Shown: piece after piece, positions 1-7,286 of the stretch
Layout: every line of letters begins with the position of its first letter
How positions within the stretch are numbered: position 1 is the first letter of the stretch
Assembly: GCA_946479055.1 (NCBI GenBank)
Contig: CAMLEX010000034.1
Span: forward strand, 1 to 14,157
DNA: 14,157 bases
Direction: 5' to 3'
DNA from: an uncultured Bacteroidota bacterium
GTDB taxonomy: Bacteria > Bacteroidota > Bacteroidia > Chitinophagales > Chitinophagaceae
The notes under the pieces: generated by a model
Databases searched by the model: none
Told to the model about the DNA's origin: nothing
Seen by the model: the letters and a program-made list of their open reading frames with translations, nothing else
Position numbers and translations under genes: made by a program

Positions 1-1311
1 CCTTTGCTTACTTCTTATCATGGGGTAGTTGGTGATTACGATTTCATCAGGGCCAAAGCAAAACTGGCGATAGAAATTAAAGGCGAATTTCCTGCTGTTG
101 CCGATAAAGCTCATGTGCATTTAGTACAAGCCTATCATCCTTTGTTGTATCTCTATAATCAAAAAACCAATAAACCAACAATACCGGTTACCGTAACATT
201 GGATGATACACAAAGGATCCTTGTTATAAGTGGTCCCAATGCCGGTGGTAAAACAGTGACGTTAAAAACCGTGGGCTTATTACAAATGATGGTGCAAAGC
301 GGTTTGCTGGTTCCCGTGCATCCTTCATCACAATTCGGGATTTTCAAACAACTGATGATCCATATTGGTGATACGCAAAGTTTGGAATTTGAATTGAGCA
401 CCTATAGCAGCCATCTTATACACATGAAGCATTTTATGGAAAATGCAAATGGCAAAACACTTTTTTTTATAGATGAATTGGGTAGCGGTAGCGATCCCAA
501 CCTGGGCGGGGCTTTTGCCGAAGTGATCTTGCAGGAGTTGGCAAAAAAACATGCATTGGGAATTGTAACCACGCATTATCTAAACCTGAAAGTGATGGCA
601 GGTAAAACAGCCGGTATTATCAACGGCGCAATGGGTTTTGATGAAAAAAACTTAAGACCTCTGTATAAACTCATCATAGGTAAACCCGGAAGCTCTTACA
701 CTTTTTCGATAGCAGAAAGAATTGGCTTGGACAGATCGCTTATTAAAAGGGCTAAAGATTTGGTCGATAATGATCAATTTCGTTTGGATAAATTATTGAA
801 CCGTACGGAACAGGATTTAAAAGATCTTGAGAAAAGAGAAATTGAACTGCAGCAGTTGATGAAGGAAAATGAAAAGCTGAAAAAAGAGATGCAGTTGGTG
901 TTGAATAAAGAAAAACATTTGCAGCAGGTAGAACTATTAAAAGAGCAGAACCGTATTTCAGAAGAAAAGATCGGTTATCTCAAAGATATGGAACGTAAGC
1001 TGAAACAAATATTGATAGAATGGCGCAAAGAAGAAAATAAGAATAAAGTGGTGAAACAAATGGAAGCATTGTTGTTTAAAAAGAATGAGAAAAAAACAGC
1101 AAGCAAAATGCAGAAAAAGATAGATTCAAAATTTGATGAAGTGGGTGGTGAAATAAAAATGGGCGATAAAGTAAAAATGAAACGTAATCACCAGGTAGGG
1201 CAGGTGATTGAGCTTCGGGGGAAAAGAGCTGTTGTTAAAATAGGCTTATTACCGATGCAGGTAGAGATAAAAGATCTCGTAGTAGTGAAAGAAAAAATTA
1301 GTGAAGAATAG
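1..1311 (+). CDS. mutS2: MutS2-type ATPase (Smr-less), 5'-truncated by the window edge
   Basis: C-terminal part of a MutS2-family DNA-binding ATPase; the reading frame is open through base 1, so the true start lies outside the window and the TTG at base 4 is not a start. Visible, numbering from that TTG: a stretch typical of the MutS core clamp/lever region (1-60), Walker A GPNAGGKT (77-84), the signature segment ELSTYSSHL (about 126-134), Walker B with FFIDELGSGSDP (about 150-161) and the H-loop TTHY (about 185). A charged coiled coil follows (about 255-365), then a small basic beta domain near the C-terminus (about 385-428). MutS2 proteins act on branched DNA or on collided ribosomes rather than in classical mismatch repair, and usually end in an Smr nuclease domain of about 80 residues. 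None is seen here: the protein stops after KEKISEE. Family assignment is firm; the exact role of an Smr-less form is open. Confidence 0.93.
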   Translation, partial: PLLTSYHGVVGDYDFIRAKAKLAIEIKGEFPAVADKAHVHLVQAYHPLLYLYNQKTNKPTIPVTVTLDDTQRILVISGPNAGGKTVTLKTVGLLQMMVQSGLLVPVHPSSQFGIFKQLMIHIGDTQSLEFELSTYSSHLIHMKHFMENANGKTLFFIDELGSGSDPNLGGAFAEVILQELAKKHALGIVTTHYLNLKVMAGKTAGIINGAMGFDEKNLRPLYKLIIGKPGSSYTFSIAERIGLDRSLIKRAKDLVDNDQFRLDKLLNRTEQDLKDLEKREIELQQLMKENEKLKKEMQLVLNKEKHLQQVELLKEQNRISEEKIGYLKDMERKLKQILIEWRKEENKNKVVKQMEALLFKKNEKKTASKMQKKIDSKFDEVGGEIKMGDKVKMKRNHQVGQVIELRGKRAVVKIGLLPMQVEIKDLVVVKEKISEE

Positions 1312-1357
1312 CCATGCGAAGTACGGCTATGCGAACTTTATAATCGGGTGCCTTGTT

Positions 1358-1376
1358 AATAAAATGCTATTTTGTT
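1358..1376 (+). terminator. AT-rich hairpin after the MutS2 gene, weak terminator candidate
   Basis: AATAAAAT (1358-1365), a GCT loop, then ATTTTGTT (1369-1376) can form an 8-pair stem with one T.G wobble. It sits 46 bases after the mutS2 stop and is followed by GATTTGG rather than a clean T-run, so a role in termination is only possible. A shorter inverted repeat, ATAGCC (1308-1313) with GGCTAT (1325-1330), overlaps the stop codon itself. Confidence 0.25.
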
Positions 1377-1418
1377 GATTTGGATCATTTAAAATGAGAC
1401 GGCTATTCTTCCGGCTCC

Positions 1419-1426
1419 TATTTTTG
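1419..1426 (+). promoter_or_regulatory. Candidate -7 promoter element for the beta-barrel/GLPGLI/TraB unit
   Basis: TATTTTTG fits the Bacteroidota -7 consensus TAnnTTTG and lies 26 bases before the ATG at 1453, which would give a leader of roughly 20 bases. The partner -33 element is weak: the nearest TTTG (1379-1382) is 36 bases upstream, further than the usual spacing of about 20. The call rests on the -7 match and position only. Confidence 0.3.
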
Positions 1427-1452
1427 AAAGATCAAAACCAACGATCGCCACC

Positions 1453-4227
1453 ATGAACCTTAACTGCGGAAAGTTCAAAGCCAACCTATGCTTTCTTTTG
1501 TTATGCATTCTGAAAATCCCGGCCTTTTCGCAAAAGAACTCTCTTAAAGGAATAGTAGCAGACACCACGGAGAAGAAAACATTACATTATTCCATTGTCG
1601 CTTTAATCGACCTGTCCGATACTGTATTGTATAAATCCGTTCGTACAAATGAAGCCGGTGAATTTGAAATAAATAAAATTTTCGCTGGGCGATACAATAT
1701 CATGATCTCTTACCCCGGCATGGCCGATTACCTCAAAGGCATAACGATTAGCGACACTTCAAAGATTGACCTGAAAAAAATTATAATGATACCAGAGTCC
1801 GTATTGCTGCAAGAGGTAGTAGTGAGATCGGGAGTGCCAATCCGTATGCGGGGAGATACGTTGGAATACACGGCTGATAGTTTTGCGGTAAGGGCAGGAG
1901 CCAATGTAGAAGAATTGCTGAAACGGTTGCCGGGAATACAGGTAGAAAAGAATGGAAAAATAATCGCCCAGGGAAAGGAAGTGCAAAAAGTATTGGTGGA
2001 TGGTGATGAGTTTTTTTCGGATGACCCCGGCCTGGCAACAAAATACCTGAATGCAGAAGCGGTAGAAAAAGTACAGGTGTTTGATAAAAAAAGTGAACAG
2101 GCTGAATTTACAGGAATAGATGATGGTTCCCGGACGAAAACGATCAATTTAAAATTAAAGAAAAACAGGAAGAACGGATATTTTGGAAAATTGGCAGCCG
2201 GCAGCAATGGGGAACAATATTATAATCATGAAGCGATGGGAGCTTTGTTTAATGGCGGAAAAAAAATATCTGTTTTTGGCATGTCGTCCAAAACAGGTAA
2301 AGCTGGCCTTTCCAATAATGAATTAAAAAAATATGTGGCGCAGGATTATGAACGGATAGATGATGGTGTAACACGTTATCTTATCGGAAATGACGAATAT
2401 GAAAGCGATAGTTATTATGGTAATGGATTACCTTCTATTCTAAATGGCGGCGCCCATTATTCCAACAAGTGGAAAGAAGGAAAACAAAAACTTTTTGGCA
2501 ATTATCGTATAAAACAGGTAAATGCTTCCGGTTGGAATAATGGCAGCTCAACAACAGTATTGCCAGATGGTACGGGTTTTTCCAATAAGAGTGAAAGCAG
2601 GGAGAGCAGCCGGAGCTTCACACAAAAAGCAAGCGGCAGTTTTACTACTCCCTTGGATTCTTTTTCTACGCTTAAAATATCTGTCAATGGCAATCTTGGT
2701 CACAACACAAAAAATAGTGGCAGTATGAGCGAATCAAAAAATGAAAAAGGGTTTTTGGTCAACAACAGCATTCAATCGTACCGCCAGTTATCCGATTACA
2801 AAAAATTTGGAAGCAATATCAGTTACCAGCATAAATTCAGGAAGGAAGGCCGGACGCTTTCGGTGATACTTCAGCAGGACCATAACAGTGGAAACAGTGA
2901 TAACTATAATTATTCTGAAACCAGGCTGTATGATCCAGCATCCGGAGTTTTTAAAGATGCGGATACATTGGACCAGCTTCAAAAAAGTTTGAACAACAAT
3001 GAATCTTATGCAGCAAAGGCCACCTATACTGATAAACTGTCGAAAGAAATAGGTGTTTCCGTTGAATATGGATGGAAGACAGGTTTGTCTTCGAATGTAT
3101 TTACTACGTTGAATAGAACAAACGGTAAGTATGAAGAGCAGGTGGATACACTGAGTAATGATTATGATTTTAAGGCTAATACAAGTATTGCCGGTACCGC
3201 TTTATCATGGAATAAAAAGAAGATCAATATAACTGCCGGCGCCAAAGTTTTTTATACGGCATTTAACCAGATAAATAACGATTCCAAACTGGAAAGCAAA
3301 AGACAATTTACCAATCTTGCTCCCCATGCTAATGTTTCAATACGGTTGAAAGAGAATACTTCGCTTTCATTCAACTATTCGGGTCAGACTTTTCAACCAT
3401 CTGTGGAGCAGCTACAGCCATTGCGCCGAAGCAGCAGTCAATTGTATGTACAGATAGGCAACCCTGATCTGAAACCGGGTTTTAGTCATTCAGCGGGGCT
3501 TAATTTCGATTCATATAACTGGGTGAAAGGAAATAGCATCTATGCGTATATAAATTGGGATTATGCTGCAAATAATATAACCGGTAAAACAAATACAGAT
3601 GCCCAGGGCCGCACCGTCAGCCAGTTTATCAATATGGATGGTATTCCCAATATTTCCGGCAGCATCCACTACAACTGGCAATACAAAAAGCTGAAGCTGA
3701 GACCATCTGTTTATACATCAATGGGACGGTACGGCAGCTATTCTATATTGAATGATCAAAAAATGAAAAATGAAAGTATGTACGGTTCCGCCGGTGCTTC
3801 TCTTCACTACGACTGGACGGATAAGCTTTCAGTGGGTTACCAGGGGTCTGTAAATTACAATGTGGGCTGGTCGGATATTGCGGCTAATAAATCCAATCGA
3901 AACTTGTCGCATACGCATAACGTTGACGCTACCGCTTTTCTGCCCGGAAAGTTTGAGCTCCGTTCGGATTGCCATTTCAATTTTCAACCTCAAAACAGTT
4001 TGTTTAAATCCAGTCTTACTACCATACAATGGAATGCCTCAGTTGAGAAGAAATTGTTTAAGAAAGACCAGGTATTTGTAAAACTGTCTGTCAATGATAT
4101 TTTAAACCAGAATACGGGTTACTACAGGGGTGTGTATGGAAATACTGTAAGTGAATCGAACAGGCTGGTTATAAAAAGATATTGGTTGTTGACGTTTGGC
4201 TGGAATTTTTCAAAAAGTATAAAATAA
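1453..4227 (+). CDS. Outer-membrane beta-barrel family protein (TonB-receptor-like)
   Basis: 924 residues. A signal peptide is seen at 1 to about 26 (basic start, hydrophobic FLLLCIL, then AFSQ). A carboxypeptidase-regulatory-like beta-sandwich follows (about 31-115, with the typical T.E.GEFEI..I..GRY pattern), then a plug-like domain (about 117-225) with EVVVRSG, LLKRLPGIQVEKNGKI and VDGDEFF (D183). The rest, rich in alternating aromatic and polar residues with NPDLKPG and SFNYSGQTFQPS segments, fits the C-terminal barrel of the outer-membrane beta-barrel family 3 (PF14905 type). This family resembles TonB-dependent receptors but is distinct from SusC proteins; substrates are mostly unknown. 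No SusD gene follows. Instead a GLPGLI gene begins 5 bases after the stop, a frequent pairing in Bacteroidota. The start was chosen because the signal peptide begins directly at this ATG. Confidence 0.9.
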   Translation: MNLNCGKFKANLCFLLLCILKIPAFSQKNSLKGIVADTTEKKTLHYSIVALIDLSDTVLYKSVRTNEAGEFEINKIFAGRYNIMISYPGMADYLKGITISDTSKIDLKKIIMIPESVLLQEVVVRSGVPIRMRGDTLEYTADSFAVRAGANVEELLKRLPGIQVEKNGKIIAQGKEVQKVLVDGDEFFSDDPGLATKYLNAEAVEKVQVFDKKSEQAEFTGIDDGSRTKTINLKLKKNRKNGYFGKLAAGSNGEQYYNHEAMGALFNGGKKISVFGMSSKTGKAGLSNNELKKYVAQDYERIDDGVTRYLIGNDEYESDSYYGNGLPSILNGGAHYSNKWKEGKQKLFGNYRIKQVNASGWNNGSSTTVLPDGTGFSNKSESRESSRSFTQKASGSFTTPLDSFSTLKISVNGNLGHNTKNSGSMSESKNEKGFLVNNSIQSYRQLSDYKKFGSNISYQHKFRKEGRTLSVILQQDHNSGNSDNYNYSETRLYDPASGVFKDADTLDQLQKSLNNNESYAAKATYTDKLSKEIGVSVEYGWKTGLSSNVFTTLNRTNGKYEEQVDTLSNDYDFKANTSIAGTALSWNKKKINITAGAKVFYTAFNQINNDSKLESKRQFTNLAPHANVSIRLKENTSLSFNYSGQTFQPSVEQLQPLRRSSSQLYVQIGNPDLKPGFSHSAGLNFDSYNWVKGNSIYAYINWDYAANNITGKTNTDAQGRTVSQFINMDGIPNISGSIHYNWQYKKLKLRPSVYTSMGRYGSYSILNDQKMKNESMYGSAGASLHYDWTDKLSVGYQGSVNYNVGWSDIAANKSNRNLSHTHNVDATAFLPGKFELRSDCHFNFQPQNSLFKSSLTTIQWNASVEKKLFKKDQVFVKLSVNDILNQNTGYYRGVYGNTVSESNRLVIKRYWLLTFGWNFSKSIK

Positions 4228-4232
4228 GGAAT

Positions 4233-4979
4233 ATGCGAAATCGTATTGGAATATTGATCTTATCGTTTTTGGTTATGAATGTTGCGAATTCGCAGGATTT
4301 TACTACACGTGGAAAAATAGAATTTGAAATAAAGCGAAACAATAAGCGGATCTATTCCGCTGAAGAGATGGCTAATAATCCCTATGTAAGCAGCCTGCCA
4401 GAATTTGATATCTCCTACCGCAACCTTATTTTTTCCTGGAACAAGTCTGTTTATCAACCCGGCCGTAAAGGAAATGCAACGTCAGATTATATTAATGAGA
4501 ATAGTGTTTTTACAGACCTGGATAAAAAGCAAACCGTTCAAAAACTTAATCAGTTCGGTGAGTATTATATATTTGAAGACAGCATAAGGAAAGTTAAGTG
4601 GAGGATTGAAAATGAAACACGCAAAATAGCAGGATGGACATGTCGTAAGGCTGTGGGTAGAATTCATGATAGTGTGTACGTAGTGGCTTTTTATAGCCCT
4701 GAAATAATTCCACAAAGCGGTCCTGAATTCTTTTCAGGTCTTCCTGGTATGATACTGGGCCTTGCGATACCAAGATATTATACTACCTGGTTTGCAACCA
4801 AAATTGAGATCGCCAATATTGATGAATCGAAAATTGTTCCTCCTGTCGTTAAAAAAAGCAAGCAGCACACGAAAAAAGAATTGGCAGAAATACTCTTGAA
4901 GAAATACAAAGATGCGGGATGGTGGAAAGATGTGACACTTGAAAAAGTAATAGAATCGCTCAATGAGTATACACTATAA
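4233..4979 (+). CDS. GLPGLI family secreted protein
   Basis: 248 residues from the ATG at 4233; the frame is open 17 codons further upstream, but this start gives a clean signal peptide (MRNRIGILILSFLVMNVANS, cleaved near Q21), is preceded by AAGGA and avoids overlap with the beta-barrel gene. The family-defining motif is present as GLPGMILGL (169-177), followed by an ATKIEI strand. The upstream IAGWTCRKAVG segment (C137) matches the family's conserved Cys region, and the N-terminal part has the usual GKIEFEI strand. GLPGLI proteins (TIGR01200 type) are periplasmic or surface-exposed proteins of Bacteroidota with no settled biochemical function; many sit beside an outer-membrane beta-barrel gene, as here. 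The C-terminal 40 residues are Lys-rich. Family call is strong, function is unknown. Confidence 0.9.
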   Translation: MRNRIGILILSFLVMNVANSQDFTTRGKIEFEIKRNNKRIYSAEEMANNPYVSSLPEFDISYRNLIFSWNKSVYQPGRKGNATSDYINENSVFTDLDKKQTVQKLNQFGEYYIFEDSIRKVKWRIENETRKIAGWTCRKAVGRIHDSVYVVAFYSPEIIPQSGPEFFSGLPGMILGLAIPRYYTTWFATKIEIANIDESKIVPPVVKKSKQHTKKELAEILLKKYKDAGWWKDVTLEKVIESLNEYTL

Positions 4980-4992
4980 ACCAAAGATTATA

Positions 4993-6504
4993 ATGAGAAT
5001 AGTACTATTAATTACATGGGTGCTGGGCTATTATTGCGGCTCATCCCAGGGGTTTAGTAAAACCGGTACTGAAGATCTTTATTTATATAAGGGAACAGTA
5101 CTCTTCAAAGATGGAAGCGGCTTTATTGCAAATGTGCAGAAGAACTTTGATTCTATCAGTGTTCTGCCAAAATATGGCGTGACATTTTTACGTGTTATCA
5201 GGGAGAAAGAAAATAAATCAGCGCAAACGATCTCAGTCAAATCCGGACTACAGGCTAAAACGACAGAGACAATAATCCGTCATGTTTCTCATTTTCAAAT
5301 TGACACTATCGCTTACGGTAAAACAAAAGAATACACAAAACAAGGGCAAAACCTGCAGGGAAATAACCTTGCCTATTTTCTTGAACAGAACGATAGCCTT
5401 AGTGTAGGAGAAAAATTTTACTTCAACAGCTATGGTGTTGTGATGAGTAATCATCTGGTTGAAGAATTCGGCATGCCGGTGCTGACTATAGAACGGAATT
5501 TCAATTTTTACGGCATAGAAGGAAGTCAGGAAGGTGATGATGAAGAAGATATTTCAGTTGTTGAAACCGGGGATATACATTTTCCCTATAAAGTAAAAGT
5601 ACCGGAAGCTCTTAAAAATAAAAGTTATCATAAAACATCATCGTACGAAGGAAGACAAATTGCTGATAATTATAAATCCGGCCGTTCACAATTTTTTGCC
5701 ATTATTAATGAGCAGACCGGGGATGCGTCCTTTATTCTTGGCAGCATGCATAGTACCGAGTCGGCATTCTGGAATAAAAAGATTGATCAACCGGAGATAC
5801 TTCAGCGATTATACTCCTGCAGAGCATTGTATTTTGAAAGCATGTACGATCCTCTCATAGTTAGTGAAGATTCAACCAATAAAAGCACAACTGCACAACA
5901 TAGAACACTGGAGGACGAAGTGACACCACAACAAAAGGCTTTTTTCCGCCACCAATACAATACCTATCTGAAAAATTCGGGCATTGCTTATAATGATTTG
6001 ATAACATTTCACCCTCTTGTGATTGATAATATTTTTACGAATACATTTTTTGAAGAAAAAAATATTTTCCTGGAGGATATATTAGCCGCCAGCCTACAAA
6101 AGGAGTTCATAAAAAAAAGCAGAATTGATTTCGATTTTAAAGAATTAGATACAAAAGAAGAGATTACAAATGCAGACAATTTCAGAGGGAAATATTACAG
6201 CCCGGCCCTTCTGATGAATGAATTGACGATGATGGAAGCTTACGTTAAATCAGTTTGGCGTGATTATGAGAATGGCGACATTGAAAAGATAGCGGAGTCT
6301 GCTAAAAACAAATACGGCCCGTCTTTTTATGATACATTGATCATGCAGCGAAACCAAAATTGGCTAGCCAGGATGATAGAAGGTATGAAAAAAGAGAAAT
6401 GTTTTTTTATTGTAGGAGCTGCACACCTTGGAGGCCCTCATGGGATTCTCAATTTACTTAGAGAGAAAGGTTACAGCATTCTTCCTTTGAAATGGCTGAA
6501 TTAA
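4993..6504 (+). CDS. TraB/GumN (Tiki-like) family secreted protein with a large N-terminal extension
   Basis: 503 residues from the ATG at 4993. An alternative ATG at 4963 would add 10 residues and overlap the GLPGLI gene by 17 bases; the downstream start is preferred because MRIVLLITWVLGYYCGSSQG is a compact signal peptide. Cys15 is not in a good lipobox. The C-terminal half (about 225-503) has the TraB/GumN hallmarks: a first G-x-x-H motif in FILGSMHS (H253), a glutamate in LYFES (E282), and a second G-x-x-H motif in FIVGAAHLGG (H478) followed by GILNLLREKGYSILPL. In the animal homologue Tiki and related proteins, the two G-x-x-H motifs and the Glu support metal-dependent peptidase activity. 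TraB in enterococci shuts down a peptide pheromone. The first 200 or so residues, predicted beta-rich with an acidic EGDDEEDIS patch, are not part of the usual fold of about 290 residues and I do not recognise them. Likely co-transcribed with the two genes before it. Confidence 0.83.
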   Translation: MRIVLLITWVLGYYCGSSQGFSKTGTEDLYLYKGTVLFKDGSGFIANVQKNFDSISVLPKYGVTFLRVIREKENKSAQTISVKSGLQAKTTETIIRHVSHFQIDTIAYGKTKEYTKQGQNLQGNNLAYFLEQNDSLSVGEKFYFNSYGVVMSNHLVEEFGMPVLTIERNFNFYGIEGSQEGDDEEDISVVETGDIHFPYKVKVPEALKNKSYHKTSSYEGRQIADNYKSGRSQFFAIINEQTGDASFILGSMHSTESAFWNKKIDQPEILQRLYSCRALYFESMYDPLIVSEDSTNKSTTAQHRTLEDEVTPQQKAFFRHQYNTYLKNSGIAYNDLITFHPLVIDNIFTNTFFEEKNIFLEDILAASLQKEFIKKSRIDFDFKELDTKEEITNADNFRGKYYSPALLMNELTMMEAYVKSVWRDYENGDIEKIAESAKNKYGPSFYDTLIMQRNQNWLARMIEGMKKEKCFFIVGAAHLGGPHGILNLLREKGYSILPLKWLN

Positions 6505-6604
6505 GTAATACAGTTCGATAGACTCAGCATTGAAAATGGATATTGAACACTTCTCCCGCTGAAATTATTCTTCGACTAAGTAAACAACATTGACCGGTGG
6601 ATAT

Positions 6605-7120
6605 CTATTCCCCCATAAACAACGCTTTCAATTCCGCAGCATCATGGGGTTTCATTTTACCACCCAGTATAAGGCGAAGTTGTCTTCTGCGCAAAGCCCC
6701 GTCAAATAATTTTTTTTCTTCTTCAGTTTCTGTAACTAATGGAGGAACCGGTATAGGCTTATTGTTTGAATCAAGTGCTACAAAAGTATAATACGCTTCA
6801 TTGCTTTTGTATTTGTGTTGCTGTTTTAAATCTTCTCCCCATACTTTAAGATATATTTCCATTGAAGTATTAAAAGCACGGGAGATCTTAGCTTGTATAT
6901 GAACTACATTTCCGAGTTTGATCGGATTTTCAAAGGAGATATTGTCTACAGAAGCAGTCACTACCGCCGCATTACAATGTCTTTGCGCAGAAAGAGCCGC
7001 AGCTATATCCATCCAGTACATCAGGCGTCCTCCCATCAGGTTTCCAAAAACATTGGTATCATTGGGCAAAACCAGTTCTGTCATTATAGTTATGCTATCG
7101 ATTGCTTTGCGGGGCTCCAT
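6605..7120 (-). CDS. Acyl-CoA thioesterase, hotdog fold (YciA/ACOT7-like)
   Basis: 171 residues, the normal length for a single-hotdog acyl-CoA hydrolase that cuts acyl-CoA to free acid and CoA in the cytoplasm. The frame stays open upstream to 7342, but the extra 74 residues have no family similarity and cross the repeat-rich spacer; the start MEPRKAI at 7120 is the only Met close to the conserved core. Seen: LPNDTNVFGNLMGGRLMYWMD (residues 18-38), the YciA/BACH signature with N23 and D38 at the usual active-site helix, and ASVDNISF followed by NPIKLGNVV (56-72), the conserved second strand pair. The C-terminus is a charged helix (EEEKKLFDGALRRRQLRL). It converges with the TraB/GumN gene over a 100-base gap with no clear terminator, and diverges from proline dehydrogenase. 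The exact chain length preference cannot be read from sequence. Confidence 0.9.
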   Translation of the reverse strand: MEPRKAIDSITIMTELVLPNDTNVFGNLMGGRLMYWMDIAAALSAQRHCNAAVVTASVDNISFENPIKLGNVVHIQAKISRAFNTSMEIYLKVWGEDLKQQHKYKSNEAYYTFVALDSNNKPIPVPPLVTETEEEKKLFDGALRRRQLRLILGGKMKPHDAAELKALFMGE

Positions 7121-7134
7121 TTTTAAAATTTGCG

Positions 7135-7167
7135 CAAAGATAACTGGCAAACACGCAAATGGGCAAA
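7135..7167 (-). promoter_or_regulatory. Candidate promoter for the thioesterase gene, -33 element inside octamer repeats
   Basis: Read on the minus strand: TTTG (7167-7164), 21 bases, then TATCTTTG (7142-7135), a full match to the Bacteroidota TTTG/TAnnTTTG arrangement. Transcription would begin around 7128, leaving a leader of only about 8 bases before the ATG at 7120. The short leader is a reason for caution. Confidence 0.4.
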
Positions 7168-7178
7168 TATGCAAATGG
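7147..7178. repeat. Four tandem 8-bp repeats, GCAAAYNN
   Basis: Four consecutive octamers with exact 8-base period: GCAAACAC, GCAAATGG, GCAAATAT, GCAAATGG (starts at 7147, 7155, 7163, 7171). A further GCAAA lies out of register at 7134. The array is in the divergent spacer between the thioesterase and proline dehydrogenase genes and supplies the -33 TTTG of the minus-strand promoter candidate. Confidence 0.85.
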
Positions 7179-7224
7179 CTGTCACAGTGAGCTTCAGAAT
7201 GGATGCAGGTGGTCAAACGATTGC

Positions 7225-7250
7225 TTATTGTCTGTTGTTTATTGTCTATT
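7225..7250. repeat. 12-bp direct repeat, possible operator before proline dehydrogenase
   Basis: TTATTGTCTGTT (7225-7236) is repeated as TTATTGTCTATT (7239-7250), 11 of 12 bases identical with a 14-base period. The pair ends 10 bases before the candidate -7 element at 7261 and 36 bases before the start codon, where a regulator or polymerase would bind. The two-copy spacing suggests a dimer binding along one face, but this is inference. Confidence 0.55.
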
Positions 7251-7260
7251 CTCTTTGCCT

Positions 7261-7268
7261 TACATTTG
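7261..7268 (+). promoter_or_regulatory. Candidate -7 promoter element for proline dehydrogenase
   Basis: TACATTTG matches TAnnTTTG exactly and lies 18 bases before the ATG at 7287. Possible -33 TTG triplets are at 7235-7237 (23-base spacing) and 7242-7244 (16-base spacing), both inside the direct repeat; neither is at the ideal distance. The leader would be about 10-15 bases. Confidence 0.4.
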
Positions 7269-7286
7269 CGCATCACTAATCTTCGT

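Noticed and set aside
1447..1455. GCCACCATG around the first start of the beta-barrel gene, resembling a eukaryotic Kozak sequence
   Set aside because: Bacterial signal peptide, operon layout and neighbours leave no doubt; the match is coincidence.
1728..2207. Minus-strand open frame of 159 codons inside the beta-barrel gene
   Set aside because: It lies wholly opposite a strongly supported gene, has a low-complexity FFLFFF stretch and no family motif; it is a shadow of the coding strand.
6505..6604. Search for a two-way terminator between the convergent TraB/GumN and thioesterase genes
   Set aside because: Only short scattered complementarities were found and no stem of 6 or more pairs with a T-run.
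7147..7178. Octamer array considered as a small CRISPR array
   Set aside because: Units are 8 bases with no spacers, and no cas gene is in the window.
6918..7190. Plus-strand open frames opposite the thioesterase gene
   Set aside because: They are antisense to conserved hotdog motifs and show no recognisable domain.
7203..7286. Extension of the proline dehydrogenase frame upstream to 7203, giving a hydrophobic leader
   Set aside because: The extra residues come from the repeat-rich spacer and the promoter candidate; proline dehydrogenase is a cytosolic-side enzyme, and the family start fits MELQPVISF at 7287.
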